A stretch of DNA of 52,468 nucleotides from an uncultured Methylococcales bacterium (GTDB taxonomy: Bacteria > Pseudomonadota > Gammaproteobacteria > Methylococcales > Methylomonadaceae): positions 1 to 52,468 of the forward strand of contig CAIUVX010000198.1 in assembly GCA_903902705.1 (NCBI GenBank), given 5' to 3'. How positions within the stretch are numbered: the first letter of the stretch is position 1; each line of letters starts with the position of its first letter. This document shows, piece after piece, positions 35,618 through 42,884 of the stretch. The notes beneath the pieces are model-generated. The model did no database searches and was not told the DNA's origin. It worked only from the letters and a program-made list of their open reading frames with translations. The position numbers and the translations under genes were made by a program.

Positions 35618-36456
35618 CTATCGTGCTTTTTCTTTTTATCAGTATCGAGTTTTTTCATTTTATTGTTAGCGGACTTAATTTGTTTTTTCACTTTGTTAAT
35701 ATCGCCTTCAAGTGGTAAATCTTCGGGAGCAACACCCGAAGACCTTAACATAATGTCTCTGACTTCTTTGCCGACTGCTTTTGCAGTATTAACCGACTGA
35801 TTAAGTCCTTGCACATGATTATTTTTCATTCGTTCGGCGGTTTGGGTGACTCTAAAGGTGTTAGCAGCAAGCTCTGTCAATCCCATAAAATCATAAAGCG
35901 TTTTTTTAGTATCAGCTCCTTTATGGAGCTGGAGTTGCTTTAATGACATATTGTACATACCACGAAAACCAGCATCTTTAAAAATGCCATATTCACCATT
36001 TTGAATGCCTGCTGATTTCGCTATACCGCTCAGGTGTTTTTCAACGCCTGATAACTTATGTCTTTCCTCTATGCGAATGATGCCAGCATCAGCCATTTTT
36101 TCTTCAATTAATGCTTCTGCAATCGCGGCTAACGTGACTTGTGCTTTAGCGACCTCGATTTTTTTGCTGTCTGCTTGCATAGCAATTAAAAAACAGGCAA
36201 ATCGAGTTAGCTTATAGGTTTTAGTACCATTATCTAATTCCGCTACAATGAAAACATCATCAACATCAATGCCTAACTGCAAACAACTACTCATCGCTTT
36301 TTGAATCACGACTTTAAAAGATGACCAGTTTTCATAGCCCAACTTTTTCATAAAATCATGCGCTACCCAATAACGAATACCGTTTTGATGTGCGTCATTT
36401 TCAAAGCTTTCTATATCCAGCTTTAGCTGTTCTTGCTCAATGTTGTGGTTAGTCAT
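35608..36456 (-). CDS. dinD: DNA damage-inducible protein D-like
   Basis: A 282-residue product resembling DinD: a BRO-N-like N-terminal part (GIRYWVAHDFMKKLGYENWSSFKVVIQKAM, about 24-53), the middle FACFLIAMQADSKK, and the diagnostic C-terminal block YGIFKDAGFRGMYNMSLKQL and LYDFMGLTELAANTFRVTQT. E. coli DinD is SOS-induced and interferes with RecA activity. I could not find a clear LexA box of the CTGT-N8-ACAG type upstream, so SOS control is uncertain here. The C-terminus ends in a lysine-rich tail and a repeat. It lies in a block of toxin-antitoxin genes. Confidence 0.8.
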   Translation of the reverse strand: MTNHNIEQEQLKLDIESFENDAHQNGIRYWVAHDFMKKLGYENWSSFKVVIQKAMSSCLQLGIDVDDVFIVAELDNGTKTYKLTRFACFLIAMQADSKKIEVAKAQVTLAAIAEALIEEKMADAGIIRIEERHKLSGVEKHLSGIAKSAGIQNGEYGIFKDAGFRGMYNMSLKQLQLHKGADTKKTLYDFMGLTELAANTFRVTQTAERMKNNHVQGLNQSVNTAKAVGKEVRDIMLRSSGVAPEDLPLEGDINKVKKQIKSANNKMKKLDTDKKKKHDRMG

Positions 36457-36607
36457 GTCTTTTTTTGGGTCTAAACTAAGGATGATTTTGATGGATAGTT
36501 TAGCAGAAATTACCCATTAATTTATACCGATACAACCGCAGGGTGGACTTGTAGTCTGGCAAATCTGCTAGACTTTAAGCTCAATTCACTATTTTAGGTT
36601 ATCGTTT

Positions 36608-37090
36608 ATGGATCGTAATGAGGAAATAGAAGAACGAATATCTTTTCTATATAAAAAAGCGACTACCTGCAAAAAAATTAATTGGAATCAAGGTGTCGCC
36701 TATTTGCAGGAAATGAATGCCTTAATGAAAACAAGTAGAGTGATTTACTCTGCGGAATATTGGACGCGATTGCCAGTATTTTTACAATCAGCAGGTCGAT
36801 TTGATGAAGCAATGGAAGAGTTTGAACGATTGCTTCAAGAAGTAGAGCCTCGCATTAATAAAGAAATGGGGCATTGTACACCAACTGCAATACGCTATTT
36901 TTGTCATGTTAATGTTGAAAGGATTTATGACAAAATGCGGATGGTTTGCAAGCGTCAAAAACTAACCGAAGAAACAAACAAATATGCAAAACTTAGTGAA
37001 CAAGAAATGCGTACTGTTTTGAGACTAAAAAAAGTAGTTGAGAAACAAGAAGAAAAAAGGCTGGAAAAATTCAGAAATAGAAAAGAATGA
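36608..37090 (+). CDS. Helical-repeat hypothetical protein
   Basis: A 160-residue, mostly alpha-helical, charged product. It has TPR-like spacing (WNQGVAYLQEMNALMK, then VFLQSAGRFDEAMEEFERLLQEV) and a strongly basic C-terminal helix (KKVVEKQEEKRLEKFRNRKE). No family is recognised. It is the only plus-strand gene in the island, with its own upstream region containing a small inverted repeat (agtctggc...gctagact, about 36553-36576). Two GC-rich hairpins follow its stop codon. Confidence 0.55.
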   Translation: MDRNEEIEERISFLYKKATTCKKINWNQGVAYLQEMNALMKTSRVIYSAEYWTRLPVFLQSAGRFDEAMEEFERLLQEVEPRINKEMGHCTPTAIRYFCHVNVERIYDKMRMVCKRQKLTEETNKYAKLSEQEMRTVLRLKKVVEKQEEKRLEKFRNRKE

Positions 37091-37182
37091 CAAAGATTTC
37101 TTGTTCCCAATCCAAAGCGCGACGGGGTATTTACCCCGTTGCAACGTTTTGATTGTGACGTTGTGCCAGAATTCAAACGTTT

Positions 37183-37206
37183 GGGGCGGGTTGAATAACC
37201 CGCCCC
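37183..37206 (+). terminator. Strong GC hairpin after the helical-repeat gene
   Basis: Arms GGGGCGGGTT (37183-37192) and AACCCGCCCC (37197-37206) are perfectly complementary with loop GAAT. No T run follows, so it is a stable mRNA end or part of a repeat rather than a classical intrinsic terminator. A smaller hairpin at 37122-37139 precedes it. Confidence 0.45.
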
Positions 37207-37356
37207 GCGCTGGGGTGGGTGTCGAACTCCAAAACTGGGTTTTGGACTCCAATATAAATACACGCTTACGCTGGATGTATCTGCCCACACGCCTTATCAA
37301 TCAAAGCATCCACTTCCTGTGCAATCGGCAAACCAACGCGATAAGATGCGCTAATT

Positions 37357-37437
37357 ATAGGATGTGCTGAGGTACGAAGCGCATCGTTCGAGAAAATCCA
37401 CGCGAATGATGCGCCTCCTATCGTCGGCACATCCTAT
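37357..37437. repeat. 81-bp nested palindromic repeat, copy 2
   Basis: Outer arms ATAGGATGTGCTGA (37357-37370) and TCGGCACATCCTAT (37424-37437) pair with one mismatch, and inner arms gaagcgcatcgttcg and cgaatgatgcgcctc pair with two. The whole unit could fold into one long hairpin. It resembles the degenerate copy at 34722-34780 and would fit a non-autonomous dispersed element. Confidence 0.6.
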
Positions 37438-37539
37438 TTCTCGTCTTATGCTTTCAGTCCAAACGGCTCTATCGTTTGCCCACGCGGAACACGCGAAATC
37501 CACATAATCGGTGGGCAAGCAAAAAGACGCTTGCCAACC

Positions 37540-37911
37540 CTACGAAACTGGTGGTTTTATGTAAAGCCACCGCCGCACTGTCCATCGTAGAACATCATTA
37601 GCAACACTTGGCACATTAAGCGCAACAACTGCTTGTATCATACTGTCAATATGAGTGGGCTTAACGTCATCAATCGATAAACTACCTAGGTGTGGTTTTA
37701 TGTATTTATCGATTCTTGCCTTAATTGCCCTGTCATTTTTCCAAGTTCCTACAATCTTTTTTTCATAGTACAAATCAGCTTTGTGTTCGCGTGTTATCGC
37801 ATCCTCATGCGGTAATGGTTTAACACGCGTTATATTCTTGATATTGGTTTGTGGTGCGTGGTTTATGATAGTGCTAGTACCTAAACTATCTACGAATATT
37901 ATTTTTTCCAT
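37540..37911 (-). pseudogene. Integrase fragment, duplicated from the nearby intact gene
   Basis: The 123-residue frame contains, from ADLYYEKKIVGTWKNDRA to SVANDVLRWT, about 66 residues nearly identical to the core-binding region of the integrase at 39080-40330. The DNA match covers 37581-37780 with 11 differences in 200 bases, to 39811-40010. The flanking residues on both sides (N-terminal MEKIIFVDSLGTST and C-terminal VRRWLYIKPPVS) are unrelated, so no functional recombinase is encoded. It is a relic of duplication or of an earlier, related integrase. Confidence 0.8.
37581..37780. repeat. 200-bp direct repeat, left copy
   Basis: Matches 39811-40010 at about 189 of 200 positions in the same orientation, 2230 bases away. 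The interval carries two toxin-antitoxin modules and the C-terminal half of the integrase gene. Recombination between the copies would delete them together. Confidence 0.85.
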
Positions 37912-38015
37912 ACAACGCCCCTACGCGCTTATCCCCTCAAATAAAAATAACCAAGCCGCGCCGCTTGAAGGGTTACGGCTTTTCGCTCCGTCGGGCTAGG
38001 CTTGGCTAAACTGGT

Positions 38016-38348
38016 TTATAACACTTGCATAAAAGAAAGTTCTATATCATCGTTAAAGGCTTGAATTGCATCACCCTTGTTTCTGAGTATTAGCTCAATG
38101 GTTCTGTTTGAGCAATTACCGCGCCTTATCCAGATAACTTTAGGAGGGTATCCAAACAGTACACTTTTATCGTAAAAATCAGAATCTTTGCTAATCAATA
38201 CATAGCCGTTGGCTTTTGCATACTCCCATACTGCATTATCGGATTCACCACCTAAACCAAGTCTATCAACGTGTTTTGAATTGGGGAAAATATCGCTTAG
38301 GTTTACCGCTAACTTAGGCGATAGGTTTTCATCAAATAATAATTTCAT
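38016..38348 (-). CDS. DUF5615 PIN-like toxin
   Basis: A 110-residue product with the Mut7-C/PIN-like pattern of DUF5615: LLFDENLSPKLAVNLSDIFP at the N-terminus, then DNAVWEYAKANGYVLISKDSDFYDKS with the acidic residues of the active site, and PPKVIWIRRGNCSN. It is a predicted ribonuclease toxin. Its start overlaps the DUF433 antitoxin stop as ATGA, the standard arrangement for this pair. Confidence 0.85.
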   Translation of the reverse strand: MKLLFDENLSPKLAVNLSDIFPNSKHVDRLGLGGESDNAVWEYAKANGYVLISKDSDFYDKSVLFGYPPKVIWIRRGNCSNRTIELILRNKGDAIQAFNDDIELSFMQVL

Positions 38349-38575
38349 GCAGTGATAACCCTAGAATGCTTTTCACGATCAGCCGCGTAGGCAAAACATG
38401 CTTGTAAGTCTTCCTTAGTCAAATAATCAAAATCTTCTAATATTTCATCTTGCGTCATGCCAGAAGCGAAATATTCCAGAATGTCATAAACGGTAATACG
38501 CAAGCCCCTTATGCAAGGCTTACCGCTTCTTTTACCCGCTTCTATGGTGATAATGTTTTGATAGTTTGTTGTCAT
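38345..38575 (-). CDS. DUF433 antitoxin
   Basis: A 76-residue product with the DUF433 signature ITIEAGKRSGKPCIRGLRITVYDILEYFASGMTQDEILEDFDYLTKEDLQACFAYAA, a winged helix-like fold. It is the known antitoxin partner of DUF5615 toxins and probably represses its own operon. Four-base overlap with the toxin gene downstream. It lies ten bases after the RelE-type gene, so the two modules may be co-transcribed. Confidence 0.85.
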   Translation of the reverse strand: MTTNYQNIITIEAGKRSGKPCIRGLRITVYDILEYFASGMTQDEILEDFDYLTKEDLQACFAYAADREKHSRVITA

Positions 38576-38585
38576 AGTATTAACC

Positions 38586-38852
38586 TCACTTATAAATGTT
38601 TTTACGGTGTCCTATCTCGATAACCAAGATAATCAGCTCATTGTCTTGAATTTGAGCAATCAAACGATAATCCCCCACTCGATACCGCCATAATCCCTTT
38701 AAATCGCCTTGTAATGCTTTACCTGTTTGTCTTGGATTATCTAGGTTAGGTAATAAGCAGTTAATGAAATGTTGTATTTTTCGCTTGGCTTGACTATCCA
38801 GCTTATCAATCGCTTTTCCTGCTCTATGGCTTACATTAACTGTCCACGTCAT
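38586..38852 (-). CDS. RelE/ParE-family toxin
   Basis: An 88-residue product with the RelE fold order: WTVNVSHRAGKAIDKLDSQAKRKIQHFI, GKALQGDLKGLWRYRVGDYRLIAQIQDNELIILVIEIGHRKNIY. The conserved LWRYRVGDYRLI strand pair and C-terminal GHRKNIY are typical of ribosome-dependent mRNA interferases of this family. The start overlaps its antitoxin gene by 17 bases. Confidence 0.88.
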   Translation of the reverse strand: MTWTVNVSHRAGKAIDKLDSQAKRKIQHFINCLLPNLDNPRQTGKALQGDLKGLWRYRVGDYRLIAQIQDNELIILVIEIGHRKNIYK

Positions 38853-39060
38853 GTGCTAAAGTCCTATTAAATTGTTCAAGGGTTAAAACGCTCTCTTTAC
38901 CCGCTTCAATATCCGCTAAGGCTTTTTCTCCTAGTTCAATATCTTCTAAATCATACTCAAGGCTTTTTAATGCCCACTCTAATATTTTGTCAGTCGTTAC
39001 ATTTTTCTTATGAGCTAAGGTGATTAATTGTTTTTCTAGGTGTTCGGGTAAGGTAATCAT
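38836..39060 (-). CDS. Ribbon-helix-helix-like antitoxin of the RelE module
   Basis: A 74-residue product, MITLPEHLEKQLITLAHKKNVTTDKILEWALKSL followed by an acidic linker and a tail (GKESVLTLEQFNRTLAHDVDS). Position and overlap make it the partner of the RelE-family toxin. It would bind the toxin and autoregulate. It lies 19 bases after the stop of the intact integrase gene on the same strand. Confidence 0.8.
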   Translation of the reverse strand: MITLPEHLEKQLITLAHKKNVTTDKILEWALKSLEYDLEDIELGEKALADIEAGKESVLTLEQFNRTLAHDVDS

Positions 39061-39079
39061 GGTTTTATCCTTTGTGTAG

Positions 39080-40330
39080 TTAGTGGGTAGCGCGTTTTCT
39101 TATTGTCGTTATATTCCATTCTTTTCCAAGTTCACAAGCGGTCAATAATTTAGCCCATAACTCTAAAGCCTTGCGGCGTTCGTCTAAATAATCATGGTGG
39201 TTATAAACGCCTTCAATGCCTTTTAACTTGTGGTTTAGACAACGTTCTGCAATGTGAGAATCAACACCTAACGCGGCTAAATGTGAACGGGCAGTTCGCC
39301 TAAAATCATGAATGCAGAAGTTAGCCATATCCAGAAACGGCTTGACCTTTGCCAGTGCTACATTAAGGGTGTTTTCGTGAATATGAGGTAGTTTATGGTG
39401 TTGAACTTTACGCGCTGGTAATAGCCATTCACTAGAGACTGAGATAGCTATTAACTCTTGTAATGCCTCAATAGCGGGCTTGGATAAGGGAATAATAATG
39501 GCGGTTTGGGTTTTAGTATGATCCGCTGGTAAATGCCACAATCCAGCATTAAGGTCAAACTCTGAACGCTTAGCGGTAATGAGTTCACTTTTACGAACAG
39601 CTAACAGTAACAACAATTTGACCATCAAATAGCTTTCTCTAGTAAAGCCTTCAGTATTGCGCATGGTCTCAAATAGCACTATCAATTCATTACTAGACAG
39701 TACGCGGGTTCTTGGTGTTGATTTACCGCCCGCATCAGAAAGGCTAAAAGCAGAAACTGGATTATATTGGACAATATGGCGTTTAATCGCATAGTCAAAG
39801 ATTCGCTTTGTCCACCGCAAAACATCATTCGCAACACTTGGCACATTAAGCGCAACAACTGCTTGTATCATGCTGTCAATATGAGTGGGCTTAACGTCAT
39901 CAATCGATAAACTACCTAGGTGTGGCTTAATGTATTTATCGATTCGTGCCTTAATGGCCCTGTCATTTTTCCAAGTCCCTACAATCTTCTTTTCATAGTA
40001 CAAATCAGCTAATGAGGCAAAATTTGAAACATTAATTTTATCGAGTGCTTTAGCTTTACGCTCTTGTTTTTCGTTAGCCACATCAAAACCAGATATAACC
40101 CGCGCCATTAATTCTTTAGCTTTTTTACGCGCTTCTGCTAAAGAAACCTGCTTGTAATTGCCTAAATTGACAACGCGCTGTTTACCTACAAAACGATAGC
40201 GAAACCGCCATATAGGAGTTTTTAGCTCCTTTCGATAGCACAAAGAAAGACCGTTACCATCGGCTTTACTTTCAAATCTCACATCGTTTTTTATCCAGCT
40301 TCTAATCTCAATATCGCTAAGCCCTGCCAT
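39080..40330 (-). CDS. P4-type tyrosine integrase of the second island
   Basis: A product of 416 residues from ATG 40330, which begins MAGLSDIEIRSW and has AGGTG five bases upstream; an earlier start adds twelve unlikely residues. The N-terminal arm-binding DUF4102 region contains ADGNGLSLCYRKELKTPIWRFRYRF. The catalytic residues are Arg in AVRKSEL, Lys in DHTKTQTAIIIPL, HDFRR, His in ERCLNHK and Tyr in GVYNHHDY. It probably mobilised the toxin-antitoxin block downstream. No tRNA lies beside it; repeats at 40415-40497 may be its site. Confidence 0.92.
   Translation of the reverse strand: MAGLSDIEIRSWIKNDVRFESKADGNGLSLCYRKELKTPIWRFRYRFVGKQRVVNLGNYKQVSLAEARKKAKELMARVISGFDVANEKQERKAKALDKINVSNFASLADLYYEKKIVGTWKNDRAIKARIDKYIKPHLGSLSIDDVKPTHIDSMIQAVVALNVPSVANDVLRWTKRIFDYAIKRHIVQYNPVSAFSLSDAGGKSTPRTRVLSSNELIVLFETMRNTEGFTRESYLMVKLLLLLAVRKSELITAKRSEFDLNAGLWHLPADHTKTQTAIIIPLSKPAIEALQELIAISVSSEWLLPARKVQHHKLPHIHENTLNVALAKVKPFLDMANFCIHDFRRTARSHLAALGVDSHIAERCLNHKLKGIEGVYNHHDYLDERRKALELWAKLLTACELGKEWNITTIRKRATH
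39811..40010. repeat. 200-bp direct repeat, right copy (inside the integrase gene)
   Basis: Part of the intact integrase gene encoding the core-binding domain, matched at 37581-37780 with 11 differences. Divergence implies that the duplication is not recent or that the left copy came from a sister integrase. Confidence 0.85.
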
Positions 40331-40414
40331 ACCTACACCTATGTATTTTTTCCAAAATGTGAACACATATTACACTTGGTACTCACGTTGGTACACGATT
40401 TTAATGCGCTTGCT

Positions 40415-40497
40415 TGAAATGGTATAGCACGGGGTGATAGTGCTAACCGTTATAAGTCAATCGGTTAGCAAGTAGTAGGAAACGGTATAACACGGGG
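40415..40497. repeat. Direct and inverted repeats between integrase and yicC (candidate att region)
   Basis: A 20-base direct repeat, gaaatggtatagcacggggt at 40416-40435 and gaaacggtataacacggggt at 40478-40497, differs at two positions. Between them is a perfect 9-bp inverted repeat TGCTAACCG (40441-40449)/CGGTTAGCA (40462-40470). The location right upstream of a phage-type integrase, at the junction with the core gene yicC, suits attachment or arm sites. Confidence 0.5.
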
Positions 40498-40504
40498 TAA
40501 GACA

Positions 40505-41371
40505 CTACTCTATGTTCTGGACTTGTTCACGCATTTGCTCAATCAGCACTTTAAGCTCAATGGCTATATGAGAAATCTGGGTGTCCACGGATTTAGAGCC
40601 TAGTGTATTAGCTTCACGGTTTAGTTCCTGCATTAAAAAATCCAAGCGTTTACCTGCTGGTTCTTCTTCATGGAGTACTCGCACCACTTCTTTGATATGA
40701 GTGGTCAAACGATCCAGCTCTTCTGAAACATCCAGTTTTTGTGCCAAAAATACTAACTCTTGTTCCAAACGGTCAAAATCTGGTTGAGCGATTAATTCAG
40801 TGATTTTATTTTTTAGCTTGTCTCGAATCAGTTGAATGGCGACAGGAACACGTTGATTAGCAATAACAACAAACTCGCGTACTTTGGTACAACGCTCCTC
40901 GATCAACGTTTTTAACTGAACGCCTTCTCTAACACGAGCAACTATTAAATGCGCGAGGGTTTGCTTGACTAAATTAGTCACCCCCTCACGAAGCTCATTT
41001 TTATCGGTACTCGGCTCTTGCAAAATCCCTGCAAAAGCCAACACATCCAAGGCTGAAAAAGCCTGTGGCGTTAGCATCTGTGCTTCGATTTGTTGCGTTG
41101 CTTCAAGTAAAGTAGCTAATGCGTCATGATTGACCACGAAACCTTGTCCGTGTTTAAGCTGATTTTTATAGCTCAAAGTACATTCAATTTTGCCACGTTT
41201 AATTTGTGAGCCAAGCAAAATACGCAAGTCAGCTTCCAGAAAACGTAACACATCAGGCAATTTCAAACTAACATCACTGTACCGATGATTGACAGAACGA
41301 ATTTCACAATTGATGGTTAAGTTACTAATTTCTGCCTCATTACAGGCATAAGCGGTCATACTTTTTATCAT
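40505..41371 (-). CDS. yicC: YicC-family endoribonuclease
   Basis: A product of 288 residues from ATG 41371, preceded by AGGTG at six bases; an upstream GTG is less likely. The N-terminus MIKSMTAYACNEAEISNLTINCEIRSVNHRYSDVSLKLPD and the C-terminal DUF1732 part (GKRLDFLMQELNREANTLGSKS) are diagnostic. Family members are RNases that act on small RNAs or 16S rRNA. It is divergent from rph across 139 bases, the classical arrangement. Confidence 0.93.
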   Translation of the reverse strand: MIKSMTAYACNEAEISNLTINCEIRSVNHRYSDVSLKLPDVLRFLEADLRILLGSQIKRGKIECTLSYKNQLKHGQGFVVNHDALATLLEATQQIEAQMLTPQAFSALDVLAFAGILQEPSTDKNELREGVTNLVKQTLAHLIVARVREGVQLKTLIEERCTKVREFVVIANQRVPVAIQLIRDKLKNKITELIAQPDFDRLEQELVFLAQKLDVSEELDRLTTHIKEVVRVLHEEEPAGKRLDFLMQELNREANTLGSKSVDTQISHIAIELKVLIEQMREQVQNIE

Positions 41372-41510
41372 GTTTTTCACCTAAAGAAGTTATGAGGCAA
41401 CGATTAATAAAAGTATTATAGCCCAGTAGTGAACACGGTGAGTTGCAGTTATCAGAAAATACTAAGCCGTTCAGGTATACTGCTCACTTTTTAATTTTGG
41501 CAGACTATTC

Positions 41511-42233
41511 ATGAGACCTAGCGGACGCAATCCAGATCAACTAAGAGAGATAAAATTTACTTGTGGTTTTACCAAACACGCCGAAGGTTCCGTGTTAGTT
41601 GAATTTGGTGATACGCGAGTACTGTGTACCGCAAGTGTGGACAAATCCGTACCGCGTTTTTTAAAAGGTAAAGGCGAAGGCTGGGTTACTGCCGAATATG
41701 GTATGTTACCGCGTTCTACTCATAGCCGTATGAACCGCGAAGCCAGTCATGGCAAACAAGGCGGACGAACCTTAGAAATTCAACGTTTAATCGGGCGGTC
41801 ATTGCGAGCGGCAGTGGATTTAAAAGCCTTGGGTGAACACACTATTACTATCGATTGTGATGTGTTGCAAGCTGATGGTGGCACGCGCACAGCAGCAATT
41901 ACGGGCGGCTTTGTCGCATTATCGCTCGCTACTCAAAAAATGCTGAGTCGCAAACAAATTAAAGCCAACCCTTTGCATGGGCAAGTTGCTTCAGTTTCGG
42001 TGGGTATTTATGAAGGCTTACCCGTGTTAGATATGGATTATGCTGAAGACTGTCAAGCAGAAACGGATATGAATATCGTCATGAATGACGCATCCGCATT
42101 TATTGAAATTCAAGGTACAGCAGAAGGTCATGCCTTTAGACCAGACGAACTGGCGGCTATGTTAGAACTGGCTAGAGTGGGGATTAATCAGTTGCTAGAA
42201 AAACAACGCGAAGCCTTAGAAAAAGCATTGTAA
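41511..42233 (+). CDS. rph: Ribonuclease PH
   Basis: A 240-residue product of normal length with [43 protein letters not shown] and the phosphate-binding/catalytic region [43 protein letters not shown]. It trims tRNA 3' ends using phosphate. It is transcribed alone from the divergent promoter region shared with yicC. The full-length C-terminus shows it is not the truncated K-12 form. Confidence 0.96.
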   Translation: MRPSGRNPDQLREIKFTCGFTKHAEGSVLVEFGDTRVLCTASVDKSVPRFLKGKGEGWVTAEYGMLPRSTHSRMNREASHGKQGGRTLEIQRLIGRSLRAAVDLKALGEHTITIDCDVLQADGGTRTAAITGGFVALSLATQKMLSRKQIKANPLHGQVASVSVGIYEGLPVLDMDYAEDCQAETDMNIVMNDASAFIEIQGTAEGHAFRPDELAAMLELARVGINQLLEKQREALEKAL

Positions 42234-42335
42234 CCTATCAAATAGTCAAGCCCATCGTGATTGATTTGATGGGTTTCACTACGCCCTACCCTATTCTTAG
42301 CGTGCTGTCGGGGGATTTTACCTACCCACTTAAAA

Positions 42336-42884
42336 TTATTCCCGAACAGGTTTTTTTTCTAACTTACGTTGCAAAGTGCGTCGGTGCATATTCAAAGCGC
42401 GGGCAGCGGCGGAAATATTGCCCTCATGCTGCATCAATACTTTTTGTAAATGCTCCCATTCTAAGCGTTTAACGGATAGCGGATTTTCGCTGATAGACAC
42501 GGACGAATCACCTTCGTTTTTATTGAGGGCGCGGACGATTTCATCGGCATTAGCGGGTTTAGTTAAATAATGCACCGCACCGAGTTTTATCGCTTCAACT
42601 GCAGTAGCAATACTGGCAAAACCTGTCAACATGACGATTTGGGTATTGTCATCAAGGAAAATGAGTTTTTTCACCAGTTCCAAGCCAGACTCGTAGCCAA
42701 TACGCAAATCAATCACCGCATATTCGGGTAAGTTTTGTTCTGCAAGCAACATACCTTCGCTGACATCATTAGCAACTAATACATCATAATTTCGTTTTTC
42801 TAACGCACTTTTTAAAACGGTGCAAAAAGTAACATCGTCATCAACTAGCAATAAGCGCGGTTTATCCGTTTCCGTAATGTTCAT
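42336..42884 (-). CDS. regA: RegA/ActR-type response regulator
   Basis: A 182-residue product: receiver domain with the acidic pocket LVDDD (13-17), phospho-acceptor Asp59 in YAVIDLRIG, and Lys in HYLTKPAN, followed by a Fis-type helix-turn-helix (NISAAARALNMHRRTLQRKLEKKP). This short design with an almost invariant recognition helix is typical of RegA/PrrA/ActR/RoxR global redox regulators of respiration, carbon and nitrogen genes. It overlaps regB by four bases, so the pair is one operon. Confidence 0.9.
   Translation of the reverse strand: MNITETDKPRLLLVDDDVTFCTVLKSALEKRNYDVLVANDVSEGMLLAEQNLPEYAVIDLRIGYESGLELVKKLIFLDDNTQIVMLTGFASIATAVEAIKLGAVHYLTKPANADEIVRALNKNEGDSSVSISENPLSVKRLEWEHLQKVLMQHEGNISAAARALNMHRRTLQRKLEKKPVRE

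Larger units (their letters stand above)
37091..37539. other. Intergenic region rich in hairpins, with a coding remnant
   Basis: No intact gene is present. Visible are a hairpin ACGGGGTA/TACCCCGT (37122-37139), a very strong hairpin GGGGCGGGTT/AACCCGCCCC with 4-base loop (37183-37206), a minus-strand remnant (37266-37356) reading SASYRVGLPIAQEVDALIDK before a TAA, and a long palindromic repeat (37357-37437) that abuts the remnant. Confidence 0.55.

Noticed and set aside
36457-36607. LexA box for the dinD-like gene
   Set aside because: No CTGT-N8-ACAG match was found in the upstream region on reading both strands.
37912-38015. Sequence with folded arms (ccaagcc/ggcttgg) resembling an integron attC site beside toxin-antitoxin genes
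   Set aside because: The core sites do not match the RYYYAAC/GTTRRRY consensus well, no second such site and no integron integrase were seen; a dispersed palindromic repeat is more likely.
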